In this document: positions 1 through 5,734 of the stretch, in pieces | How the letters are laid out: every line of letters begins with the position of its first letter | Numbering within the stretch: position 1 is the stretch's first letter | Origin: an uncultured Clostridia bacterium | Lineage (GTDB): Bacteria > Bacillota > Clostridia > Christensenellales > Borkfalkiaceae | Length of the DNA stretch: 7,487 nucleotides | Direction of reading: 5' to 3' | Assembly (NCBI GenBank): GCA_947587775.1 | Contig: CANPYD010000048.1 | Location: 1-7,487, forward strand | Translations under genes and position numbers: made by a program | The notes under the pieces: model-generated | Seen by the model: the letters and a program-made list of their open reading frames with translations, nothing else | What the model was told of the DNA's origin: nothing | The model's database searches: none

Positions 1-313
1 CCGCCACGTCGTAATCGGAGGCGGTGAGCCCCTCTTTCGCATCCGTAAAGAAGAGGATGACGTCGGCAGTCTCCACGGCAAGCTGTGCCTGCAAGGCGAT
101 CTGCTTCCACATGACGTCCTCGCTCCTGAGCTCGACGCCGCCCGTGTCGATGAGGGTGAACGGTTTGCCGCGCCATTCGCAGCTCGCCGTAATGCGGTCG
201 CGCGTGACGCCGGGGCGGTTTTCGGTGATGGCGATCTTTCTGCCCGCGACTTTATTGAAGAATGTACTTTTCCCCACATTGGGGCGCCCGACAATGGCGA
301 TAACGGGATTCAT
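1..313 (-). CDS. der: Ribosome-assembly GTPase Der (EngA), N-terminal part, cut by window edge
   Basis: Der is a double-GTPase-domain protein needed for maturation of the 50S ribosomal subunit in the cytoplasm. About 104 N-terminal residues are present; the rest lies beyond the left edge. The translation begins MNPVIAIVGRPNVGKSTFF. It shows the P-loop GRPNVGKST (residues 9-17), the Der-type switch I PGVTRDR (34-40) and the G3 motif DTGG (56-59), the layout of the first G domain of Der. Homologues start immediately before this P-loop, so the ATG at 313-311 is well supported. No Shine-Dalgarno sequence lies at normal distance: the seven bases before the ATG are AAAGAAT, and a GGAGA lies 21 bases away inside the promoter spacer. 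The second G domain and KH-like domain cannot be checked. Identification rests on seen motifs and is very likely correct. Confidence 0.95.
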   Translation of the reverse strand, partial: MNPVIAIVGRPNVGKSTFFNKVAGRKIAITENRPGVTRDRITASCEWRGKPFTLIDTGGVELRSEDVMWKQIALQAQLAVETADVILFFTDAKEGLTASDYDVA

Positions 314-320
314 ATTCTTT

Positions 321-349
321 ATTATAAAGAAAATTCTCCGATTTGTAAA
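321..349 (-). promoter_or_regulatory. Near-consensus sigma-A promoter for der, apparently leaderless
   Basis: On the minus strand TTTACA (349-344) and TATAAT (326-321) are separated by exactly 17 bp. The -10 is a perfect match and the -35 matches 5 of 6. Only seven bases separate the -10 box from the der ATG, so the predicted transcription start falls at or within a base or two of the start codon. The GGAGA at 339-335 lies inside the spacer and would not be transcribed from here. The boxes are seen directly; use in vivo is inferred. Confidence 0.75.
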
Positions 350-390
350 GAAAAACGCGGAGAATTTTGCAATTTCAATTGATGAGGAAA

Positions 391-508
391 CCCCTCAGTC
401 ACCTGCGGTGACAGCTCCCCTATGAGGGGAGCCGAGAGGGAGCGCACGGGGCGCGTGACAGCTCCCCTATGAGGGGAGCCGAGAGGGAGCGCACGGGGCG
501 CTGAGGGG
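391..508. repeat. Palindromic MITE-like repeat element with terminal inverted repeats
   Basis: The element is bounded by CCCCTCAG (391-398) and its exact reverse complement CTGAGGGG (501-508). It contains the palindrome GTCACC-TGC-GGTGAC (399-413) and hairpins with arms GCTCCCCT/AGGGGAGC around a three-base loop. Its first part, from 386 to 418, is identical over 33 bp to 7328-7360, and 393-418 recurs reverse-complemented at 5635-5660. It lies between the last gene of the lgt operon and the der promoter, so it may end or stabilise the operon transcript. No transposase is encoded. Coding potential is not credible. Confidence 0.8.
408..501. repeat. Two perfect 47-bp tandem copies inside the palindromic element
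   Basis: Positions 408-454 and 455-501 are identical, each starting GTGACAGCTCCCCTATGAGG. Each copy carries one 8-bp-arm hairpin (GCTCCCCT/AGGGGAGC, loop ATG) followed by a GAGAGGGAGCGCACGGGGCG segment. Identity with no mismatch suggests a recent duplication, probably by slippage or unequal crossover within the element; copy number could vary between strains. Confidence 0.9.
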
Positions 509-513
509 AAGAC

Positions 514-846
514 TCAGATCAGACCCAAAACGGTGCCGACGATGAATATAATGATCAGAATAAAGTAAAAGACGATCCAGCCCATGCGCTTGTTCCGCAC
601 AAAGTACCAAGCGGGCAAGGCGATCGCCGCAAAGAGGCAATACTGCGCGATCGTGTTGAGCGTGACGAGGATATTCCCCCCGCCCGTCTTTTCGAAGATC
701 CAATTAAGAAGGGGCCCAAGGATAAACAAAATCGACGAAAGCGCCAGCGCGCAGAACGCGAGCATATCCGCAAACCGCCAGCGCGGACGGGAACGCTTCG
801 CGCGGGTCTCTTTGGTCTCGGTCTCTTTTTCTTTTTTCTTAGCCAT
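514..846 (-). CDS. Small three-helix membrane protein, function unknown
   Basis: This encodes 110 residues. The first 24 are very basic and charged (many Lys, Arg and Glu; starts MAKKKEKETETKE). Three hydrophobic segments follow at about 26-50, 59-83 and 88-109, and the protein ends directly after the third. The positive N-terminus suggests a cytoplasmic N-terminus by the positive-inside rule. I do not recognise a family. The start is supported by AAAGGAG at 862-856, nine bases before the ATG. The ATG overlaps the last eight bases of rluD, so this is the final gene of the lgt-pncB-lspA-rluD operon and is probably translationally coupled. The TGA stop lies within a CTGAG/CTCAG inverted repeat beside the 391-508 repeat element. 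Coding reality is likely given the spacing and hydrophobicity pattern; function is open. Confidence 0.8.
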   Translation of the reverse strand: MAKKKEKETETKETRAKRSRPRWRFADMLAFCALALSSILFILGPLLNWIFEKTGGGNILVTLNTIAQYCLFAAIALPAWYFVRNKRMGWIVFYFILIIIFIVGTVLGLI

Positions 847-1768
847 GGTTCTGATCTCCTTTCCGCTCCCGTCGGAGCAATTCCAGAATATTTTCGAAGT
901 AATCGGGCAGGGGCGCGGTGAACGTCATGCGCTCCCCCGTTTTGGGATGATCGAGCGTGAGGCGGAAGGCGTGGAGAAGCTGCCCTTCGAGCGAAAACCG
1001 CTGTTTTTTATAGCCGTAAAGCTTATCCCCCACGACGGGGTGCCCCATATATTTCGCATGGACGCGGATCTGGTGCGTTCTTCCCGTATGCAGGGAAAAT
1101 CTCGCAAGAGTGAACTCTTTGAACCGCTCCTCGACGAACCAGTCCGTTTCAGCGATCTTCCCCTTTCCCGCGGGCAGAACCGCCATTTTCAGCCTGTCCT
1201 TGGGGTCTCTCCCCATTTCCGTGAGGATGTGCCCCTTATCGTCCTTTAAGACGCCCTCCAAGAGCGCGAGATACTCCCGCCGCGCGGTCTTTTGCGCGAT
1301 CTGTTCGGAGAGAGACAGGTGCGCCGCGTCGTTCTTGGCGACGACGAGGAGCCCCGAAGTGTCCTTATCGATCCTGTGCACAATGCCGGGGCGCAGTTCC
1401 CCGCCCACGCCGCTCAGATTTTTCAGGCGGAAGAGGAGCGCGTTGACGAGCGTCCCCTCGTAATTCCCCGCTCCCGCATGGACGGTCATGCCCTGTGCCT
1501 TATTGACGACCGCGATGTCGTCGTCCTCATAGACGATTTCAATGGGAATATCCTCGGGAACGGCGCGCGTTGCAACGGGATCGGGGACTTCGACGCGGAC
1601 ATGGTCCCCCGGTTTTACGTTTGCGCTCGCCTTTGCGGAGACGTCGTTGACAAAGACGTGTCCGCCCTCCGCGAGCCGTTTCACCGCCGCCCGCGTAAGA
1701 TCCGAGACGCCGCTCACGAACACATCCACGCGGCTCCCCGCCGCCGCCTCGAAACAGAGGACCGTCAT
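839..1768 (-). CDS. rluD: RluD/YlyB-family 23S rRNA pseudouridine synthase
   Basis: The 309-residue product belongs to the RluA/RluC/RluD family, which converts specific uridines of 23S rRNA to pseudouridine; in Firmicutes the gene next to lspA is often called ylyB. An S4 RNA-binding domain occupies about residues 12-62. The catalytic domain contains GIVHRIDKDTSGLLVVAK with the catalytic Asp at 134 (family HRLDxxTSG, here HRID). The RTHQIRVHAKYMGHPVVGD segment of this family is also present. The ATG at 1768-1766 overlaps the lspA TGA as ATGA, and the S4 domain begins right after it. An open frame continues upstream but only as an antisense-like shadow inside lspA. The ribosome binding site is weak (purine-rich AAGGGCGG), consistent with coupling to lspA. 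The exact target uridine cannot be read from sequence. Confidence 0.93.
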   Translation of the reverse strand: MTVLCFEAAAGSRVDVFVSGVSDLTRAAVKRLAEGGHVFVNDVSAKASANVKPGDHVRVEVPDPVATRAVPEDIPIEIVYEDDDIAVVNKAQGMTVHAGAGNYEGTLVNALLFRLKNLSGVGGELRPGIVHRIDKDTSGLLVVAKNDAAHLSLSEQIAQKTARREYLALLEGVLKDDKGHILTEMGRDPKDRLKMAVLPAGKGKIAETDWFVEERFKEFTLARFSLHTGRTHQIRVHAKYMGHPVVGDKLYGYKKQRFSLEGQLLHAFRLTLDHPKTGERMTFTAPLPDYFENILELLRRERKGDQNHG

Positions 1769-2319
1769 TGGTTTTCCGCCCTTTTCGCCTCTTCCCGCCA
1801 TTCCTTCTTCAAGGGAAACGCCGCCTGCGGCCCGATGAAGAGCAAAATGATGACGAGGGCGACCGCGCCCAATGTGATAAAGAAATCCGCCACATTGCAG
1901 TTGGCGAACCCGAAGCGGGTGAGATCGACGAAATCGCGCACGACCGCAACGCCCTGCGCGTTTTTCACGAAAAGTCTGTCGATGAAATTTCCGACCGCGC
2001 CGCCCTCGATGATCGCAAGACAGACCTGCGCGGGGCGGTTCTTTTTGAAGACCGTAAGGCTCAGAAACGGGATTCCCACCATGAGAAACGCCGTCACGAT
2101 CATGATCACGATCATAAAGGTGCGGTTTCCGCTGCCGAATCCGAAGGCGATCGCGTCGTTTTCCACATGCGAAAAGCCCAGCCAGCCCTCGATGATCGGC
2201 TGATAGGAGCTCACGCTCGGCAAAAAGTAAAACGCAAGCAATTTTGTGAGCTGATCTATCAGTACCCCGACGCATGCGATGAGCGCAAAGAGAAGCGCGC
2301 GTTTCGTCGTTTCCTTCAT
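1765..2319 (-). CDS. lspA: Lipoprotein signal peptidase (signal peptidase II)
   Basis: LspA is an aspartyl protease of the cytoplasmic membrane that removes the signal peptide from prolipoproteins after Lgt has added diacylglycerol. The 184-residue product has four hydrophobic segments and the family motifs: IDQLTK (21-26), an N-x-x-x-AF(G) box (54-60), EGGAVGNFIDRL (105-116), the first catalytic Asp in VRDF (129) and the second in NVAD (145). The N box reads NDAIAFG where most homologues have NxGAAF, an Ala in place of the usual Gly. The ATG at 2319-2317 has GGAGG seven bases upstream and overlaps the stop of the preceding gene as ATGA; the stop overlaps rluD in the same way. Lgt, the preceding enzyme of the pathway, is encoded in the same operon. 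Length is slightly over the usual 150-170 because of a charged C-terminal tail. Confidence 0.95.
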   Translation of the reverse strand: MKETTKRALLFALIACVGVLIDQLTKLLAFYFLPSVSSYQPIIEGWLGFSHVENDAIAFGFGSGNRTFMIVIMIVTAFLMVGIPFLSLTVFKKNRPAQVCLAIIEGGAVGNFIDRLFVKNAQGVAVVRDFVDLTRFGFANCNVADFFITLGAVALVIILLFIGPQAAFPLKKEWREEAKRAENQ

Positions 2320-2795
2320 TCGTCATCCTCCATCAGCCCGAGCTCTCTGCACAGTTTTCCGAGGTCGAGCGGCCCCTTGGGGGAAGTCACTTCTTCGAGA
2401 TCGAACCCGCTCTCTTCTTCCGCCGCGGACGAGATCCCGAGCTCACTGCAGAATGCCGAAAACGCCGCAGTATCCTCTTCGTCGGGATATTTTGTACGGA
2501 GCATGTCCAGCATCCGACGGCATTTTCCGATGAGAAGGGCGAGCTCTCTGCGTTCCCCTTCCACCGCCTGCGCCCCCTCGCGCTTGATCTTTTCACGCTC
2601 CCGCTCGGCTGCCGCAAAGGCGGCAAGGGCGCCGCTGCGCTCTCCCTCGAGCTCGGCGACCCGTGCGCGGAGATCTCTGTTTTCTTCGGTGAGCGCCGCT
2701 TCCTTCTCGCGATGGCCGCGGAGCGCCCCCTCGTACTCCTCTTTGAGCCGTTTTACCAGCGTAACGACATCCTTTTCGGAATACAGCTTCAACAT
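2316..2795 (-). CDS. Coiled-coil protein of unknown function
   Basis: This encodes 159 residues starting MLKLYSEKDVVTLVKRLKEE. Residues about 15-90 are rich in Glu, Arg, Ala and Leu with heptad-like spacing, which predicts a long coiled coil. A less charged region around 90-125 (RMLDMLRTKYPDEED) and an acidic tail ending in GLMEDDE follow. No signal peptide or membrane segment is seen. I chose the ATG at 2795-2793: AAGGGGGAG lies five bases upstream and the ATG shares one base with the pncB stop (TGATG). A GTG seven codons earlier is possible but places the ribosome binding site inside the gene. Genes before lspA in Firmicutes are often cell-division factors such as DivIVA, also coiled coil, but the DivIVA N-terminal motif is not recognisable here, so no function is assigned. 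Confidence 0.8.
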   Translation of the reverse strand: MLKLYSEKDVVTLVKRLKEEYEGALRGHREKEAALTEENRDLRARVAELEGERSGALAAFAAAEREREKIKREGAQAVEGERRELALLIGKCRRMLDMLRTKYPDEEDTAAFSAFCSELGISSAAEEESGFDLEEVTSPKGPLDLGKLCRELGLMEDDE

Positions 2796-4231
2796 CACGA
2801 CTCCCCCTTTCCGCACTTTTCCACCATCTCGCGTTTGAGCGTGTAGAGGGCGGGCGAAAGATCCACCTTATAGATATGCGGCATGTCCTGCCGGGTATAC
2901 TCTTCCCAGAAGCGCGCAAATTCCTCGGCGCGGTAGGCGGAGATCTCCGAAAGCGGCTTCGGCTCTCCCACGCGTTTCCCGTGGGAGATGAGCGTTTCGC
3001 GGAGTTTCCTCACGCGGAAATTCGTCACGGTCATGCGCTTCCATGTATCGACGGGGTGGAAGAGCACGAGGGGTTTGTCCTCGTCGACGGTCTCGTCCGC
3101 GCGGGTGATATAATCGGCGATCGCCTTATCCGTATCCCTGTCGTAGATACGATATAATTCCTTAAACGAGGGATTTGTGATCTTCTCCGTCGTGTCGGAG
3201 AGTTTGATCTTGGGGATCTCCTTGCCGTTTTCATAGACTGCGGCGAGCTTATAGACGCCGCCGAGCGCGGGAAGATCGGCGCTCGTGATGAGTTTCGTCC
3301 CCACCCCCCAGCTGTCGATCTTGGCGCCCTGTTCCTTCAGGGAGCGGATGGAATACTCGTCGAGATCCCCCGAGGCGCAGATGATCGTATCGGGGAAGCC
3401 CGCCTTGTCGAGCATCTTCCGCGCCTCTTTGGAAAGGTATGCGAGATCCCCCGAGTCGAGGCGGATCCCCTTGGGCTCATGCCCCTTGGCGCGGAGCTCT
3501 TTGAAGACCTCGATCGCGTGCGGGACGCCGCTGCGGAGAGTATCGTACGTGTCGACGAGAAGCAGACATCCGTCGGGGAAGCTCTCCGCATAGGCGCGGA
3601 AGGCGTCGAGTTCGGAGGGGAAATTCATGACCCAGCTGTGCGCCATCGTCCCCGCCACGGGCACATGGAAGAGCTTGCCCGCATAGACGTTGGAGGTCGA
3701 AGCGCAGCCGCCGATGACGGCAGCCCGTGCGCCGTAAATGCCTGCGTCCGCCCCCTGTGCGCGGCGCAGGCCAAACTCCATCACGACGTCGCCCGCCGCC
3801 GCCTTGCAGATCTTGGACGCCTTGGATGCGATGAGTGTCTGGTGGTTGATAAAGGTGAGGAGCGCCGTTTCCACGAGCTGCGCCTGGATCATGGGGGCGC
3901 GGACGGTGAGAATTGGCTCGTAGGGGAAGACGATCTCCCCCTCGCGGACGGCGAACACGTCGCCCGTGAAGCGAAGGTCTCTGAGATAGGCGAGAAAGTC
4001 CTCGGTGAAGATCCCGAGAGAGCGAAGATAGGCAAGGTCCTCTTCGTCGAAGTGCAAATTTTCGAGATATTCCGCCGCCTGCTCCATGCCCGCCGCCACC
4101 GAATAGGTGATGAGGCGGTTGGGGCGGAAGAAGATGTCGAACACGGCAAGTTCTTCATGCCTTCCCTCTTTGAAATATCCCTGCCCCATGGTGAGTTGAT
4201 ACAGATCGGTAAGAAGTGTGAGATTTCTCAT
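2795..4231 (-). CDS. pncB: Nicotinate phosphoribosyltransferase
   Basis: The 478-residue protein makes nicotinate mononucleotide from nicotinate and PRPP with ATP hydrolysis, the entry step of the Preiss-Handler NAD salvage pathway in the cytoplasm. Visible family features are the N-terminal TDLYQLTMGQGYF, the FGLRRAQGADAG segment (153-164), GTMAHSW with His198 as the expected phosphorylated residue, GIRLDSGDLAYLS (255-267), ICASGDLDEYSI (284-295) and GVGTKLITS (309-317). Full length, including the C-terminal region typical of this bacterial subgroup. The ATG at 4231-4229 has AAAGGAG eight bases upstream and overlaps the lgt stop as ATGA; an open frame upstream falls inside lgt and is not used. 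It lies second in the operon between lgt and the coiled-coil gene, an unusual neighbour for lipoprotein genes. No NAD-responsive operator is evident. Confidence 0.95.
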   Translation of the reverse strand: MRNLTLLTDLYQLTMGQGYFKEGRHEELAVFDIFFRPNRLITYSVAAGMEQAAEYLENLHFDEEDLAYLRSLGIFTEDFLAYLRDLRFTGDVFAVREGEIVFPYEPILTVRAPMIQAQLVETALLTFINHQTLIASKASKICKAAAGDVVMEFGLRRAQGADAGIYGARAAVIGGCASTSNVYAGKLFHVPVAGTMAHSWVMNFPSELDAFRAYAESFPDGCLLLVDTYDTLRSGVPHAIEVFKELRAKGHEPKGIRLDSGDLAYLSKEARKMLDKAGFPDTIICASGDLDEYSIRSLKEQGAKIDSWGVGTKLITSADLPALGGVYKLAAVYENGKEIPKIKLSDTTEKITNPSFKELYRIYDRDTDKAIADYITRADETVDEDKPLVLFHPVDTWKRMTVTNFRVRKLRETLISHGKRVGEPKPLSEISAYRAEEFARFWEEYTRQDMPHIYKVDLSPALYTLKREMVEKCGKGES

Positions 4232-5364
4232 GATTTTTTCTCCTTTGTTTCGTCGTCGGTTTGAGGGCGGACCCCCTCCCCTACCCCTCCCCCTGACGCA
4301 GGGGGAGGGCAAGAATCGGTACCCTCGTCCTCAGGCTCCTCGCCCCCTCCGTCGGAGGGAGGTAGGGGGGTGGGCTCGTCCTTCTTCCCCTTTTCGGGTT
4401 TCGGGGGGTAGTTCTTCCCCATCATATTGATCTTGGAAAAGTAGGGCACGTCGTCCTTGTAGGGAGTAAGATAATCGGTGATCCCGCAGGGATCCCCCGT
4501 CTTACTGCCGATGAGCGCCCCCTCTTTTTTATAGTTGAGGAGCAGCAGCGCAGCAATCCCCGCAATGCCGCCCACGATCATGAGAATGGAAGTCACGAAC
4601 GACCACGGGATGCCGCCGCCGTTCAAAATATAATCGGTATCCCGCAGGGGTTCCATGATCGAGCGCGTCATGCCATACCAGACAAAATAAGAGAGCGCGA
4701 GCACGCCGTTGGGTTTCTTGTTCCAGAACCACGCGCCCGAGAAGAGAAGCCCGAACCCGATGAGATTGAGGAGCATCTCATAGAAGAAGAACGCATAGTG
4801 CCATTCGGCGTTCGGATCCGAAAACGCGCCAATGCCCGTCGGCGAAACGCGGCTGACGGGCACCGCGAAGGGGAACCACTTCATGGAATCGCTTGCGACC
4901 GTCCCGCCGTACACTTCCATATTGAAGAAATTCCCCCATCTGCCGAGGGCCTGCGCCAATAAAATGGTGACGACGACACAGTCCGCCGCACGGAAGAAAT
5001 TCACCTTTTTGACGAGGCAGACAACCAGCCCCGCGCCGATCCCGCCGATGACGCCGCCGATGACGGAGAGCCCGCCGCGGCGGATATTGTCCCACGAGAA
5101 CCAATCTTGAATTCCCAAGGGGAAGGTAATGCAATAGTAGAGCCGCGCGCAGATGAGTGCGGACGGGATACAAATGATGAAGAGCGTGAAGATAAAGTCC
5201 GAAGACATGTTCCGCCGCTTCATCAAAAGCGCAGACAGAAATGTGCAGAGAAGGATCCCGCTGACGATGCAGATCGCATAATAATAGATCTCAAAGCCGA
5301 AGAGGATGATCCCCCTCGCGTTTGCGCCGAACATGACCTTGTCGGCAAGCAGGAGCGTTTGCAT
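4228..5364 (-). CDS. lgt: Prolipoprotein diacylglyceryl transferase with repeat-derived C-terminal tail
   Basis: Lgt transfers diacylglycerol from phosphatidylglycerol to the lipobox cysteine of prolipoproteins in the cytoplasmic membrane, the step before LspA. The product has 378 residues. Residues about 20-280 carry the multi-helix membrane domain, with the signature ALGRWGNFFNMEVYGG (139-154; key Arg142, Asn146, Glu150) and YGMTRSIMEPLR (230-241; Arg234, Glu238, Arg241). At the position of the E. coli His103 (motif GG-x-x-x-H-GG) this protein reads GGLSVIGG with Ile102. About 98 residues follow the last helix, with little hydrophobicity; residues about 331-367 (PTPLPPSDGGG, then CPPPASGGGVGEGV) come from a palindromic DNA repeat. 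The ATG has AGGAGG six bases upstream (5376-5371). It is the first gene of the six-gene operon and overlaps pncB as ATGA. The enzyme call is firm; the role of the tail is unknown. Confidence 0.95.
   Translation of the reverse strand: MQTLLLADKVMFGANARGIILFGFEIYYYAICIVSGILLCTFLSALLMKRRNMSSDFIFTLFIICIPSALICARLYYCITFPLGIQDWFSWDNIRRGGLSVIGGVIGGIGAGLVVCLVKKVNFFRAADCVVVTILLAQALGRWGNFFNMEVYGGTVASDSMKWFPFAVPVSRVSPTGIGAFSDPNAEWHYAFFFYEMLLNLIGFGLLFSGAWFWNKKPNGVLALSYFVWYGMTRSIMEPLRDTDYILNGGGIPWSFVTSILMIVGGIAGIAALLLLNYKKEGALIGSKTGDPCGITDYLTPYKDDVPYFSKINMMGKNYPPKPEKGKKDEPTPLPPSDGGGEEPEDEGTDSCPPPASGGGVGEGVRPQTDDETKEKKS
4264..4374. repeat. GC-rich palindromic repeat inside the lgt coding tail
   Basis: Two hairpins lie in the coding sequence. 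One at 4285-4309 has perfect 11-bp arms (CCCTCCCCCTG and its complement) with loop ACG. The other at 4345-4359 has arms CCCTCC/GGAGGG with loop GTC. The second is followed by GGAGGTAGGGGGGTGGGCTC, which resembles the reverse complement of 5488-5520 (hairpin with GGAGGG, then a CTAAGGGGGTGGGGC tail). This relates the coding segment to the intergenic repeats of the window. The encoded peptide is Pro/Gly/Glu/Asp-rich low complexity. Limits are approximate. Confidence 0.65.
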
Positions 5365-5430
5365 AGGCGCCCTCCTTTATGGAATTTTATATTTCGTTTA
5401 TATTTGGTTTATATTTCGTTGAATTTGTTT
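5365..5430 (-). promoter_or_regulatory. lgt operon leader with 11-bp AT-rich triple repeat
   Basis: An AGGAGG at 5376-5371 is the lgt ribosome binding site. Upstream, three tandem 11-bp units (5386-5396, 5397-5407, 5408-5418; TTTATATTTCG, TTTATATTTGG, TTTATATTTCG on the plus strand) give three TATAAA-like boxes on the minus strand. A degenerate fourth unit follows at 5419-5429. Any of the TATAAA boxes could be a -10 for the operon, but no convincing -35 lies 16-18 bp upstream of one. The best is TTCAAC at 5423-5418, 15 bp from the middle box. A promoter here is inferred from position and AT content. Confidence 0.45.
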
Positions 5431-5505
5431 TCTCGTCTGCGCTCTTTCGCGCATGCTCAAAAACAAAAAGGCAAGGAATTTGGAACTCGCCCCACCCCCT
5501 TAGTC

Positions 5506-5695
5506 CCCCTCCCATGGAGGGGGCTACATGGCGCCGCTTCTTCCCTCCCACGGAGGGAGCAAGACCTGCCCCCTTTGAAGGGGGCGGGTGACGCGCGTAG
5601 CGCGTCAGGTGGGGGTTGCCTTGGCGCCTTAGGAGGAGCTGTCACCGCAGGTGACTGAGGTGGGCACCTTAGCTCCCCCTTTGAGGGGAGCCGAG
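5506..5695. repeat. Chain of GC-rich hairpins, left copy of an inverted repeat pair
   Basis: This gene-free stretch holds consecutive palindromes: CCCCCTCC/GGAGGGGG (loop CAT, about 5505-5523), TCCCTCC/GGAGGGA (loop CAC, about 5542-5558), GCCCCCTT/AAGGGGGC (about 5568-5585), GACGCGC/GCGCGTC (loop GTA, about 5590-5606), GTCACC/GGTGAC (5641-5655) and GCTCCCC/GGGGAGC (about 5672-5691). Positions 5506-5660 are about 90 percent identical by eye to the reverse complement of 7335-7487. The final piece GGGGAGCCGAGA also matches the 391-508 element. The chain lies between the 3' end of the folT-like gene and the lgt leader. Confidence 0.8.
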
Positions 5696-5698
5696 AAA

Positions 5699-5719
5699 CC
5701 GCGGAAAAGTCAACCGCGG
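5699..5719 (-). terminator. Possible weak terminator hairpin after the folT-like gene
   Basis: CCGCGG (5699-5704) and CCGCGG (5714-5719) form a 6-bp all-GC stem with a nine-base loop, 15 bases past the folT-like stop codon on the minus strand. It is followed by TTTCTC rather than a long U tract, so it is a weak candidate; the adjoining hairpin chain may contribute. Confidence 0.3.
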
Positions 5720-5734
5720 CCGATTTTCATAATG

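Noticed and set aside
391..508. Tandem hairpin repeats considered as a CRISPR array
   Set aside because: The 47-bp units abut directly with no spacers, there are only two, and no cas genes are present.
1292..2203. Plus-strand open frame of 303 codons opposite rluD and lspA
   Set aside because: Antisense to clear family members; no ribosome binding site and composition typical of a shadow frame.
839..2326. rluD frame extended upstream as a 495-residue fusion
   Set aside because: The added part is an out-of-frame translation of lspA; the S4 domain starts right after the ATG at 1768, which overlaps the lspA stop as ATGA.
1768..2838. Long plus-strand open frame of 356 codons opposite lspA and the coiled-coil gene
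   Set aside because: It is a shadow of well-identified minus-strand genes in GC-rich DNA; the translation is Arg/Ser/His-rich without recognisable motifs.
3479..4264. Plus-strand open frame of 261 codons opposite pncB
   Set aside because: Antisense to a full-length nicotinate phosphoribosyltransferase; no motif and no plausible promoter.
5379..5591. Plus-strand 70-codon frame with a hydrophobic N-terminus in the lgt upstream region
   Set aside because: No ribosome binding site on that strand; half of it is translated hairpin repeat and the hydrophobic part is the AT-rich repeat.
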